Assembly (NCBI GenBank): GCA_963731105.1
Contig: CAVSUM010000031.1
Location: forward strand, 1 to 64,000
DNA length: 64,000 nt
From: RPQJ01 sp963731105
GTDB taxonomy: Bacteria > Pseudomonadota > Gammaproteobacteria > Steroidobacterales > Steroidobacteraceae
Reading direction: 5' to 3'
Shown: positions 17,994-28,602 of the stretch, piece after piece
How the letters are laid out: each line of letters starts with the position of its first letter
Numbering within the stretch: the stretch's first letter is position 1
The notes under the pieces: model-generated
Told to the model about the DNA's origin: nothing
What the model saw: the letters and a program-made list of their open reading frames with translations, nothing else
Databases searched by the model: none
Position numbers and translations under genes: made by a program

Positions 17994-18435
17994 CGCAATT
18001 CTCCTCGGCGTGATGGAACGGACAGCACGTACTTTACTCCACCGCCGGCGCCGCAACGATGCTGCGCGCCCGCGCGTGGTGACGACCGCCACCAACGGCA
18101 TCGCGAGGATCAGGATCCCCATGACCACGAGTGCCCAGGTCGGCACGTAGAACGTCTGGTACACGTCGAGGCCGAGCATGCGCAGTATCTCGCTGACGTA
18201 CGCCGGTGCGCCGTGCAGGTGGCCGCCATCATGTGGTTGCGGCCGAGCGGATCCGACAGGTGTGCGCGCCCGCGGCGCCTTGATGCAGGTCAAGCCGGAC
18301 GAGACGGTCCGCCGCACCACCGGATGCTATCGAGTCGCATTTGACGCGCACGACGGCGAGCCGTCGCCGCAGGCGTGTCTCGGTAATTCACAGGTTACGC
18401 AGCGGCGCGTGACGCCGACACTGCGAGCCCTCCCC
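17994..18435. other. 442-bp region upstream of the cytochrome and exchanger genes
   Basis: No confident gene is seen. On the minus strand the frame of the cytochrome stays open upstream and encodes a convincing hydrophobic segment (FYVPTWALVVMGILILAMPL, about 18090-18150) with a basic follow-up. It may be a small membrane protein starting at an ATG near 18180, or the 3' remnant of a lost gene. The right part (18330-18435) should hold the exchanger promoter. Confidence 0.35.
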
Positions 18436-20037
18436 ATGGACACCCTCGACGCCGCCCTCGACTTCCTGGCTCGGCAGGACCTGCTGCTGCTGTTCCTGTT
18501 GCTGGGCACGGGAGCGTTGATCGGACGCATCCGCTTCGGTGGCGTCGAGCTTGGCGCGGCCGCGGTCCTGTTCCTGGGAATGGCGACCAGCTTTGTCGCC
18601 GCCACGCGTGGCTACCGACTCGTCGTTCCCGAGGCGCTGGGCACGCTGGGGCTGGTGCTGTTCACTTTCTCGGTCGGCAACATGTCGGGCCCGGCCTTTT
18701 TCGCGTCGCTGCGCAGCGGGTACGGACCCATCCTCGCGACCCTCGGGGTACTCATCGTCGGGGCACTGATCGCCGTGGTCGGCGGTCACCTGCTCGGCCT
18801 GTCCGGTGCCGTGGTCGCCGGCAGCTTCGCCGGGGCGCTGACCAACACGCCCGCCCTGGCCGCAGCACGCGAAGCGGCCCACGACGATGCGGGTCCAACG
18901 ATCGCGTATGCGGTGACGTACCTGTGCGGCGTGGTGGGGCCACTGCTCGCCACCAGCCTTGCCTTGCGTGGTCGCGGCGAGGACACCGACGTGCCCGCGC
19001 CGCTGGTGAGCCGCAGCATCGAGGTGGACAGTGCCGCGGAGCCCAGCGTCGGCGAACTGGAACGACGCTACCGGCACGCGATCCGCTTCTCTCGCCTGCA
19101 GCACGGGACGTCCGCGGACGACGTGCAGGCACCGAGCGACGACGCACGCCTGCGGCGCGGAGACATCGTCACCGTCGTCGGACCGGTCGACCTGGTTGAG
19201 CAAGTGACGACCGAACTCGGTCACGCGGCGACGGAGTCCCTCGAGGCCAGCCGGGCCGGCGTCGACTTCCGTCGGATCACGCTCTCCAACGAAGAGCTGG
19301 CCGGCCGCTCGATCGGCGACCTCGACCTGATGCGCCGATTCGGTGCGAAGGTGATCCGAGTGCGGCGCGGCGACGTCGACGTACTGGCCAGCGACTCGTT
19401 CGTGCTGCAGCCCGGCGACCGCCTGCGCATCATCGCCCCAAGAGAGCAGATGACCGACGTGACGGCGTTCCTCGGCGATTCCGAGCGCGGCCTGTCCGAC
19501 CTGCGCCCGATGGTGCTCGGCACCGGCATGACGCTCGGGTTGCTGCTCGGCAGCGTCGTGCTGCCGCTGCCGGGCATGGCGTTCTCCATGGGACCTGCGG
19601 CCGGCACGCTGCTCGTCGGTCTGGTCTTCGGCAAGATCGGGCGCATCGGTCCTTTCCTGACCACGATGCCGCACTCGGCCGGGCAGACGATGGCGGACTT
19701 CGGACTGCTCGCGTTTCTCGCGCACGCCGGGACGCGCGCCGGCATCCAGCTGGGCACGGCACTGGCGAGCGGCGACGGCGTGCGGATCTTCGTGCTCGGC
19801 ATCGCCATCACTGCCAGCGTCTCTTGCGGCATGTTCATAGTGATGCGGCGTGTCTTCAGCATGGGGCGGACGCGGTTGTCGGGAGTGCTCGCAGCTGCGC
19901 ACACGCAGCCTGCCGTGCTTGCATTCGCCAACGGCCGCACCGGCTACGACAGTCGGGTGGCGCATGGCTACGCGCTGGTCTATCCGGCGGCGCTGATCGC
20001 CAAGATCCTCATCGCCAAGGTGCTGGGCGCGCTCTGA
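18436..20037 (+). CDS. AspT/YidE-type transporter with two RCK_C domains
   Basis: The 533-residue protein has an N-terminal block of about six membrane segments containing GALTNTPALAAA. A cytosolic middle part has two TrkA-C-like repeats (about residues 195-270 and 275-350: RLRRGDIVTVVGP and LQPGDRLRIIAP). A second membrane block contains the related AAHTQPAVLAFA. This split design is that of aspartate:alanine exchanger (AspT) family proteins. The substrate in this organism is unknown. It lies 45 bp upstream of creB and may belong to the same transcript. Confidence 0.88.
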   Translation: MDTLDAALDFLARQDLLLLFLLLGTGALIGRIRFGGVELGAAAVLFLGMATSFVAATRGYRLVVPEALGTLGLVLFTFSVGNMSGPAFFASLRSGYGPILATLGVLIVGALIAVVGGHLLGLSGAVVAGSFAGALTNTPALAAAREAAHDDAGPTIAYAVTYLCGVVGPLLATSLALRGRGEDTDVPAPLVSRSIEVDSAAEPSVGELERRYRHAIRFSRLQHGTSADDVQAPSDDARLRRGDIVTVVGPVDLVEQVTTELGHAATESLEASRAGVDFRRITLSNEELAGRSIGDLDLMRRFGAKVIRVRRGDVDVLASDSFVLQPGDRLRIIAPREQMTDVTAFLGDSERGLSDLRPMVLGTGMTLGLLLGSVVLPLPGMAFSMGPAAGTLLVGLVFGKIGRIGPFLTTMPHSAGQTMADFGLLAFLAHAGTRAGIQLGTALASGDGVRIFVLGIAITASVSCGMFIVMRRVFSMGRTRLSGVLAAAHTQPAVLAFANGRTGYDSRVAHGYALVYPAALIAKILIAKVLGAL

Positions 20038-20082
20038 CCTGCGCCAACCTGGAGTTGAAATGCGACGGCCGTGCAACACATC

Positions 20083-20778
20083 ATGGCCGCGATGCCGACC
20101 ATACTCATCGCCGAAGACGAGCAGGCGATTGCCGACACCGTGGCCTACGCGCTGCGCGCGGAAGGGTTTGCGGTCGAACACTTCCTGCTGGGCGGTGCCG
20201 TAGCACCGCGAGTGAAGGCTGGCGGGATCGATCTCGTAGTCCTCGACGTCGGGCTGCCCGACATGACCGGCTTCGACGTGTGCCGGGCGCTGCGCGCCTT
20301 CAGTGACGTGCCGGCGATCTTCCTGACGGCGCGTGCCGCGGAACTCGATCGCGTGCTGGGACTCGAGCTCGGCGCCGATGACTACGTGGTCAAGCCGTTT
20401 TCGCCGCGCGAACTGGTCGCGCGCGTGCGGGCCCGCCTGCGCCGGCGAGACCAGGCAGCACAGGCACGCTGGCAGCGCATCGGCGCCTTCGACCTGGACC
20501 GGGACGGCCTGCGAATCCGCTACCACGGGCACCTGCTCGACCTCACGCGCTACGAGTACGGTGTGCTCGAAGCGCTGCTCGCGCGCCCGGGTGCGGTGCT
20601 CTCCCGCACGCAGTTGATGGACCGCGTGTGGGCGGATGCCCTCGAAAGCACCGACCGGACCGTCGACACCCACATCAAGACACTGCGAGCAAAGCTGCGC
20701 GCGACGGCTGACGGCGACGGCGAGGGGCCGATCCGTACCCACCGCGGCCTCGGCTACTCGCTCGACGCCGACACTTGA
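20083..20778 (+). CDS. creB: response regulator CreB
   Basis: This is an OmpR-family response regulator. The receiver has acidic residues EDE near the N-terminus, the phospho-acceptor Asp in VVLDVGLPDMTGFDVC and Lys in DDYVVKPFSPREL. The C-terminal winged helix includes LTRYEYGVLEALL and STDRTVDTHIKTLRAKLRA. Several stretches are nearly identical to CreB of enteric bacteria. The start is uncertain: GTG 20071, ATG 20083 and ATG 20092 are all in frame. CreC is encoded 21 bp downstream. The CreBC system responds to growth on fermentation products or minimal medium, and in pseudomonads to cell-wall stress. Confidence 0.92.
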   Translation: MAAMPTILIAEDEQAIADTVAYALRAEGFAVEHFLLGGAVAPRVKAGGIDLVVLDVGLPDMTGFDVCRALRAFSDVPAIFLTARAAELDRVLGLELGADDYVVKPFSPRELVARVRARLRRRDQAAQARWQRIGAFDLDRDGLRIRYHGHLLDLTRYEYGVLEALLARPGAVLSRTQLMDRVWADALESTDRTVDTHIKTLRAKLRATADGDGEGPIRTHRGLGYSLDADT

Positions 20779-20799
20779 GCCGGGTCGAGGCCTGACCCC

Positions 20800-22239
20800 A
20801 TGCGCATCGGCCTGCGTGTCCTGCTCGGATATTTCCTGATCGTCGCGATCGCCGCGATCCTGCTCGCGCGCGTATTCGTGCAGGAGGTAAAGCCGGGTGT
20901 GCGTCAGGCCATGGAGGACACCCTGGTCGACACGGCCAACCTGCTCGCGGGCCAGGCGAAGGACGACCTGCTCGCGGGCCAGATCGACCGCGGCCGCTTC
21001 GCCGCCAGCGTGCGGGAACTGACGGACCGGGACCTCGGCGCGGAGATCTGGGGCTTCAGCAAGCGCCGCGTCGGCACGCGCATCTACGTCACCGACGCAC
21101 GCGGCATCGTGGTGTTCGATTCCAGTGGCCGGGACGTCGGCCAGGACTATTCCCGCTGGAATGACGTCTACCTGACCTTGCGCGGCCGCTACGGGGCGCG
21201 CTCGACGCCCGACGACCCGACCGATGAGGCTTCCACGGTGATGTACGTCGCCGCACCGATCGTCGACCGCAGCAGCGGGCGTGCGCAGATCGTCGGCGTG
21301 CTGACCGTCGCAAAGCCGAACCGGACCATTGCGCCGTTCATCGAGCGCAGCCAGCACACCATCCTGCGCTGGGGCCTGGTGCTGCTCGGGACCGCGCTGG
21401 CGATCGGCCTGCTGGTGGCGTGGTGGCTGTCACGTCAAGTGGGCGCACTGCGCCGCTACGCCGACGCAGTGACCGCGGGCGAACGAGTCGCACCGCCGGA
21501 GGCCGCGGGCGAGTTCGGCGACCTCGGGCGCGCGCTGGCGACGATGCGCGAACGTCTCGAGGGCAAGCAGTACGTCGAGCAGTATGTCCACGCCCTCACG
21601 CACGAGCTGAAGAGCCCGTTGGCGGCGATCCGCGGCAGTGCGGAGCTGGTGGAATCCGGCGGCAGCGCGATGCCGGCCGCCGACCGTGCGAGGTTCATCG
21701 CCACGATTCGCGCGCAGGGCGATCGGCTCGCCGAAATGATCGACAAGCTGCTGGCGCTGGCCGCGGTCGAACATCGCCAGCGGATCGAAGAACCCGAACC
21801 GGTCGAGCTGGTCGCCCTGGCCGAGAGCGCTGCGGAACAGCTGGCGCAGAAGCTGCAAAGCCGTGGCTTGTCGGTGCGGATCACCGGGCAGCCGGCCGTG
21901 GTGCAAGGCGATGCCTTCCTGTTGCGACAGGCGCTGTTGAACGTCGTAGAGAACGCGGCCGATTTCGCGCCGCAGGGCAGCCTGGTGGAGGTGACGATCA
22001 ACCGCAATGGCGCACACTGGGACATCGACGTCGCCGATCGCGGGCCGGGCGTTCCCGACTACGCGCTGGGCCGGGCATTCGAGCGCTTCTATTCGCTGCC
22101 GCGGCCGGGCGGCGGGAGCCGCAGCAGCGGCCTGGGGCTGAGCTTCGTCGCCGAGGCCGTTGCACTGCACGGCGGAGAAGCGACGCTCGCCAATCGCGAG
22201 GGTGGCGGTGCCGTCGCGAGGCTGTCGCTGCCAGCCTGA
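20800..22239 (+). CDS. creC: sensor histidine kinase CreC
   Basis: The 479-residue membrane kinase opens MRIGLRVLLGYFLIVAIAA, very like E. coli CreC. A periplasmic sensor domain follows, including GQDYSRWNDVYLTLRGRYGA and SVMYVAAPI-type segments. A second membrane helix precedes the HAMP region. The phospho-acceptor His is in YVHALTHELKSPLAAIRGSAE. N, G1 and G2 boxes are NVVENAADFAP, DRGPGVPDY and SSGLGLSFVAE. It phosphorylates CreB. The conserved YIEQYV-type helix (EQYVEQYVHALTHEL) also marks CreC. Confidence 0.93.
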   Translation: MRIGLRVLLGYFLIVAIAAILLARVFVQEVKPGVRQAMEDTLVDTANLLAGQAKDDLLAGQIDRGRFAASVRELTDRDLGAEIWGFSKRRVGTRIYVTDARGIVVFDSSGRDVGQDYSRWNDVYLTLRGRYGARSTPDDPTDEASTVMYVAAPIVDRSSGRAQIVGVLTVAKPNRTIAPFIERSQHTILRWGLVLLGTALAIGLLVAWWLSRQVGALRRYADAVTAGERVAPPEAAGEFGDLGRALATMRERLEGKQYVEQYVHALTHELKSPLAAIRGSAELVESGGSAMPAADRARFIATIRAQGDRLAEMIDKLLALAAVEHRQRIEEPEPVELVALAESAAEQLAQKLQSRGLSVRITGQPAVVQGDAFLLRQALLNVVENAADFAPQGSLVEVTINRNGAHWDIDVADRGPGVPDYALGRAFERFYSLPRPGGGSRSSGLGLSFVAEAVALHGGEATLANREGGGAVARLSLPA

Positions 22240-22320
22240 CTTCACAGTCACTTCACCCAGCAGCCATCACCGGCCCGCACGCCGCGCCGACACTGCCTCC
22301 GACACCAACCGGGAGGCAGC

Positions 22321-23653
22321 ATGCGATTTGCATTCAAGACACTGGCGATATTCGGCCTGACCATCGCCATCCTGCTCGCGCTGTCGCTGATCCGCGGCAC
22401 CGTCCAGGATCGGCAGCGCTACCGCGCCGAGGCAGTCGACGAGATCGCCCGCAGCACTGCCGGGGCGCAGTCGCTCGAGGGGCCCGTCCTGTTCGTGCCG
22501 TTCACGGACCGCGTGATCACGACCCAGGTCGATGCGAATGGGGCACAGCGTCGAGTCGAGCAGGTAAAGACCGGGACGTGGGTGTTCTTCCCGCAGTCGC
22601 TGGAGGTCCAGGGCTCGGTGCGCTCGCTGCCGAGGATGCGCGGACTGCACGAGGTGCGTGTGTTCGAGCTGGACTCGACGCAGCGCGCAACGTTTCGGGT
22701 GCCAGATTCCGCACGACGAGGACCCGGCGACGCCGCGCACCATCGGTGAGCCGCAACTTGGCTTCGGCATCCGCGACGTGCGCGGCCTGATCGGCGTTCC
22801 GTCGCTCCGGGTGTCGGGAGTGCAGCGAAGGCTCATCCAGGGCCAGGGTCACGGCAGGAGCGGCCTGCATGCGACGCTCGACGCGCCGGCCGCAGGGGCG
22901 ACGCTCGAACTCGACGTCGAGTTCAAGTCCTCGCTGCAGGGAACCGAGACGTTGTCGATCGCTCCCCTCGCCGAGCGCAACGTGATCGAACTGCAGTCGA
23001 GCTGGCCACATCCGCAGTTCCATGGCGATTTCCTGCCGCGCACTCGGGCTATCGGGCCGGACGGCTTCAAGGCGCGCTGGGATGTGTCGTCGCTGGCGAG
23101 CAATGCCCAGTCACAGTTCCGGGCAGGGATGAGCCGACGCGCCCCCCAGGGTTCAACCGATGCAGCCGAGGCGGTCGATGCAATCGGCGTGTCGCTGGTC
23201 GATCCCGTGAACGTCTACTCGCAGGTGGACCGCGCCACCAAGTACGGCGTGCTGTTCGTGCTGCTCACGTTCGTCGCGTTCTTCATGTTCGAGTTCCTCA
23301 AGCAGCTGCGCATCCATCCGATCCAGTACGGGCTCGTCGGCCTCGCGGTCGCGATCTTCTTCCTGCTGTTGCTGGCGCTGTCCGAGCGCATTCCATTCGG
23401 CATCGCCTACTTCGTGGCAGTCGTCGCGTGCGTGACCCTCATCGGCTACTACCTCGGGCACGTGCTCGGCGGGTGGCTGCGCGGTGCCGGCTTCGCGGCC
23501 TTGCTCGGCACGCTGTACGCCGCTCTGTACGGGCTGTTGATCAGCGAGGACAACGCACTGGTACTCGGCGCCGGGCTGCTGTTCCTGATCCTGGCTGCGA
23601 TCATGGTCGTGACGCGCAAGGTCGACTGGTACCGCGCGACTGCCGCTGGCTGA
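22321..23653 (+). pseudogene. creD: creD, inner-membrane protein, split by a one-base frameshift
   Basis: The first frame (22321-22749) encodes the CreD N-terminus: a membrane helix, then YRAEAVDEIARSTAGAQSLEGP, up to RATFRVP. The second frame, usable from 22706, continues IPHDEDPATPRTIGEPQLGFGI through the periplasmic domain, including the CreD hallmark ELQSSWPHPQFHGDFLP. It then runs through the RATKYGVLFVLLTFVAFFMFE membrane half. Removing one base near 22705 restores a protein of about 443 residues. The gene sits directly after creC, as in other genomes. Either a recent inactivation or a sequencing error; nothing else in the gene is damaged. Confidence 0.85.
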
Positions 23654-23719
23654 GTATGTGCCTATACTTGCGCTGCATCCCGGCTTGCCGGGCCCGTGCC
23701 AATCCTGCCGCAGGTGCCC

Positions 23720-25507
23720 ATGGCGGACGTCTTCATTTCCTACGCCCGCGAGGACGGCGATACCGCCCGCCGCTTCGCCGAGTCGTTCCAGTCGACCGGC
23801 TTGTCGGTGTGGTGGGACGATGCACTCAGGTCCGGCGAAGCCTTCGACGAGACCATCGAACGCGCACTGCGCGAGGCGAAGGCGGTCGTCGTGCTCTGGT
23901 CGCTGAGTTCGGTGGTGTCGCGCTGGGTGCGGGCCGAAGCGACGCAGGCCGATCGCAACCGCACGCTCGTGCCCGTGACGATCGAGCCGTGCCAGCGGCC
24001 GATCATCTTTGAGTTGACCCATACCGCCGACCTCTCACACTGGCAGGGCGACGACGGGGACAGGGCCTGGCAGGGGCTCGTTGCCGATGTGCGGCGCCTG
24101 GTTGATTCGCGGGCGGCGCCGCGCGATCTGCAGTCCGACACTGCGACTTCGCCGGTAACGACCACGCCATCCCCTCCCCCTCAACCAACCAGGCCCGGCG
24201 TAGCAATCCTGCCGTTCGTCAACATGAGCGGCGATCCGGAGCAGGAGTACTTCAGCGACGGCGTGACCGAGGACATCATCACCGATCTCGGCCGTGTTTC
24301 CGCGCTTGCGGTCGCGTCACGCAATGCAGCGTTCTCGTACAAGGGCAAGACCGTCGCGCCGGCGCAGCTCGCACGCGCGCTGAAGGTCACGCACGTCATG
24401 GAAGGCAGCGTCCGCAAGTCCGGCAACCGTGTGCGGATCACCGCGCAACTGCTGGAAGCGGCGACTGAGACGCAGGTCTGGGCGGAGCGCTACGACCGCA
24501 CGCTGGACGACATTTTCGCGATCCAGGACGAGATCTCGAAGGCCATCGTCGCGGCCCTCAAGGTCAAGCTGCTGCCGGCGGAGAAGGCGGCGATCGAGCA
24601 GCGGTCCACCACGAACCCGGAAGCCTACGAACTGTTCCTGATGGCCCGCGGCTTCCAGCGCAAGGGCAGCGAGCGGCTCAAGCCGGTCATCCTGCGCATC
24701 TGCAGGCGCGTGGTCGAGCTGGACCCCGGCTTCGCGAAGGGCTGGGCACTGATGTCGCTGGCCGAGGCGGAGTTGAGCCAGCGCGGCGTCGAGGGCTACT
24801 CCATCGCGAGCGCGCGTGCGTCCGCAGAGAAGGCCATTGCAGCGGACCCGTCCGTGGCAGAGGGGCACGCCGCGCTCGCCGAAGCCATGGTGCGCGGCCT
24901 GCTGGAACAGGAACCGGTCGACGACGTGCTCGCCACCGCGTTGCGGCTCGATCCCGATTGCTACGATGCGCACGCGATCGTCGGGGCCGTCGCCATCGGG
25001 CGGCGTGATTACCGGACGGCAATCGCGCACCTGGAGCGCGCCATCGAGCTCGACCCGGACGCCTACTGGCCGGCCGGAATGGTGGTGCAGGCTTACGAAG
25101 CACTCGGCGAGCGCGAAGCCACGTTGGCGGCTGAACGACGCGCGCTGACGCGCTGCGAAGCAATCCTGGCGGACGAACCGGACCACAGCGGTGCGCTTGG
25201 ATTCCTGGTGACGTCGCTGGCCGGTCTCGGCAACGCCGACCGTGCGCGCGAATGGACCAGGCGGGCGCTGCTGTTCGACCCGGACAACGCGCGACTGCAC
25301 TACAACCTCGCCTGCGCGATGGCGAGGCTGGGCGACGCGGAAATGGCGGTCGACCTGATCGAGCCCTGGATCGACAAGGTCAGTCACGGCTGGGTGCTGT
25401 GGATGCAGGCCGACAACAGCCTCGATCAGATTCGCGAGCATCCACGATTCGTCGCGTTGATGGCACGTGGCGCCCGGCGCTTCGCGGCTGATGAGGCGCA
25501 GCGCTGA
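23720..25507 (+). CDS. TIR domain - TolB-like - TPR protein
   Basis: The 595-residue protein starts ADVFISYAREDGDTARRFAE, a TIR domain of about 130 residues. Its WWDDALRSGEAF loop and a Glu in SRWVRAEAT occupy the position of the NADase catalytic Glu. A Pro/Thr-rich linker leads to a TolB-like/FlgO-like domain (VAILPFVNMSGDPEQEYFSDG, about residues 165-290). TPR-like helical repeats then run to the C-terminus. This arrangement is common in proteins that otherwise carry class III adenylate cyclase or CadC-type domains, but none is present here. The role could be NAD cleavage, signalling or scaffolding. The ATG at 23720 gives a normal TIR N-terminus. Confidence 0.87.
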   Translation: MADVFISYAREDGDTARRFAESFQSTGLSVWWDDALRSGEAFDETIERALREAKAVVVLWSLSSVVSRWVRAEATQADRNRTLVPVTIEPCQRPIIFELTHTADLSHWQGDDGDRAWQGLVADVRRLVDSRAAPRDLQSDTATSPVTTTPSPPPQPTRPGVAILPFVNMSGDPEQEYFSDGVTEDIITDLGRVSALAVASRNAAFSYKGKTVAPAQLARALKVTHVMEGSVRKSGNRVRITAQLLEAATETQVWAERYDRTLDDIFAIQDEISKAIVAALKVKLLPAEKAAIEQRSTTNPEAYELFLMARGFQRKGSERLKPVILRICRRVVELDPGFAKGWALMSLAEAELSQRGVEGYSIASARASAEKAIAADPSVAEGHAALAEAMVRGLLEQEPVDDVLATALRLDPDCYDAHAIVGAVAIGRRDYRTAIAHLERAIELDPDAYWPAGMVVQAYEALGEREATLAAERRALTRCEAILADEPDHSGALGFLVTSLAGLGNADRAREWTRRALLFDPDNARLHYNLACAMARLGDAEMAVDLIEPWIDKVSHGWVLWMQADNSLDQIREHPRFVALMARGARRFAADEAQR

Positions 25508-25642
25508 GAGGCACAGCCCTCATCGAAATCGAGCGCGCCCGAGTGGTCGTGCCTATGACCCCCATCATCGGAATGAATTGGATCGCCAGCCGGCCCCGGA
25601 CTACATTGCATCTAGATCCGCCAGGAACGCCAGGAGCAAGCC

Positions 25643-27850
<2,208 letters not shown>

Positions 27851-27869
27851 CCGGGGGAAGGAAACTCGC

Positions 27870-27900
27870 GGCGGAGGTCGGCGCTCGTCCGGCCTCCGCC
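27870..27900. terminator. possible bidirectional terminator between katG and dps
   Basis: GGCGGAGG (27870-27877) pairs with CCTCCGCC (27893-27900) across a 15-base loop, between the convergent stops of katG and dps. No U-tract follows on either strand, so intrinsic termination is only a possibility; mRNA 3'-end protection is an alternative. Confidence 0.4.
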
Positions 27901-27915
27901 TGCGAGGACCGGCGA

Positions 27916-28425
27916 CTACTTCTCGAGCAACGAGCGCAGCATCCAGGCCGTCTGCTCGTGGACGGTCAGTCGTTGGACGAGCAGATCCGTGGTCGGCTCG
28001 TCGCTCGCCGCCGCGACGATTGGCAGCAGGCTGCGAGCAGTCCTCGCGACGGCCTCGTGGCCTTCCTGCAGGATGCGCACCATCTTCATCGCCTTCGGCG
28101 GCACTGCAGGTGCGTCGGGCAGCGAGCTCAACTTGCCGAATTCCGCGTACGAACCCGGCGCCACGTGGCCGACGGCGCGGATGCGCTCGGCGATCGGGTC
28201 GACGGCGTTCCACAACTCCGTGTACTGGGTCATGAACATGTCGTGCAGGCTGTTGAACATCGGGCCCGTCACGTTCCAGTGGAAGTTGTGGGTCGTCAGG
28301 TAGAGCGTGTACGTATCGGCCAGCAGCCGGCTGAGGCCCGCTGCGATGGCCGCGCGATCCTGCTTGCTGATGCCGATGTCGATGCTCGAGCCAGCGGCGC
28401 TACCGCGCTTGGATGACCTCTTCAT
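27916..28425 (-). CDS. dps: Dps-family ferritin-like DNA-protection protein
   Basis: The 169-residue protein has the Dps ferroxidase signature in LYLTTHNFHWNVTGPMF and LHDMFMTQYTELWNAVDPIAERIR, which supply the His, Asp and Glu ligands shared between subunits. The basic N-terminal tail (MKRSSKRGSAAGSS) is of the DNA-binding kind. The start is the ATG preceded by AAGGAGATTCTT, rather than an ATG 18 bp upstream. It should form a 12-mer that oxidises iron with peroxide. Its location beside katG fits an oxidative-stress locus. Confidence 0.95.
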   Translation of the reverse strand: MKRSSKRGSAAGSSIDIGISKQDRAAIAAGLSRLLADTYTLYLTTHNFHWNVTGPMFNSLHDMFMTQYTELWNAVDPIAERIRAVGHVAPGSYAEFGKLSSLPDAPAVPPKAMKMVRILQEGHEAVARTARSLLPIVAAASDEPTTDLLVQRLTVHEQTAWMLRSLLEK

Positions 28426-28602
28426 AAGAATCTCCTTTGGCATAGGCGCCTAGTCTGCTGCAGGTATGGCCATCGTACCAATCGATGGATCGGATCAGGC
28501 ACATAGAACCGATGCATGCCGGCTCACGCAGGTAATATTTCGGAGCGGGCCTCAACGACCGGTCTTGACATCCACCCGGGCAACTCCGCCGAACTAATCC
28601 TG

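Noticed and set aside
18388..21357. A 989-codon open frame on the minus strand across the AspT, creB and creC genes
   Set aside because: It is antisense to three genes with clear family motifs and has no domain pattern of its own; long antisense frames are expected in GC-rich DNA.
23720..25507. An antiphage defence island around the TIR protein
   Set aside because: Its neighbours are creD and katG; no SMODS, STING, Sir2, restriction or other defence genes are nearby.
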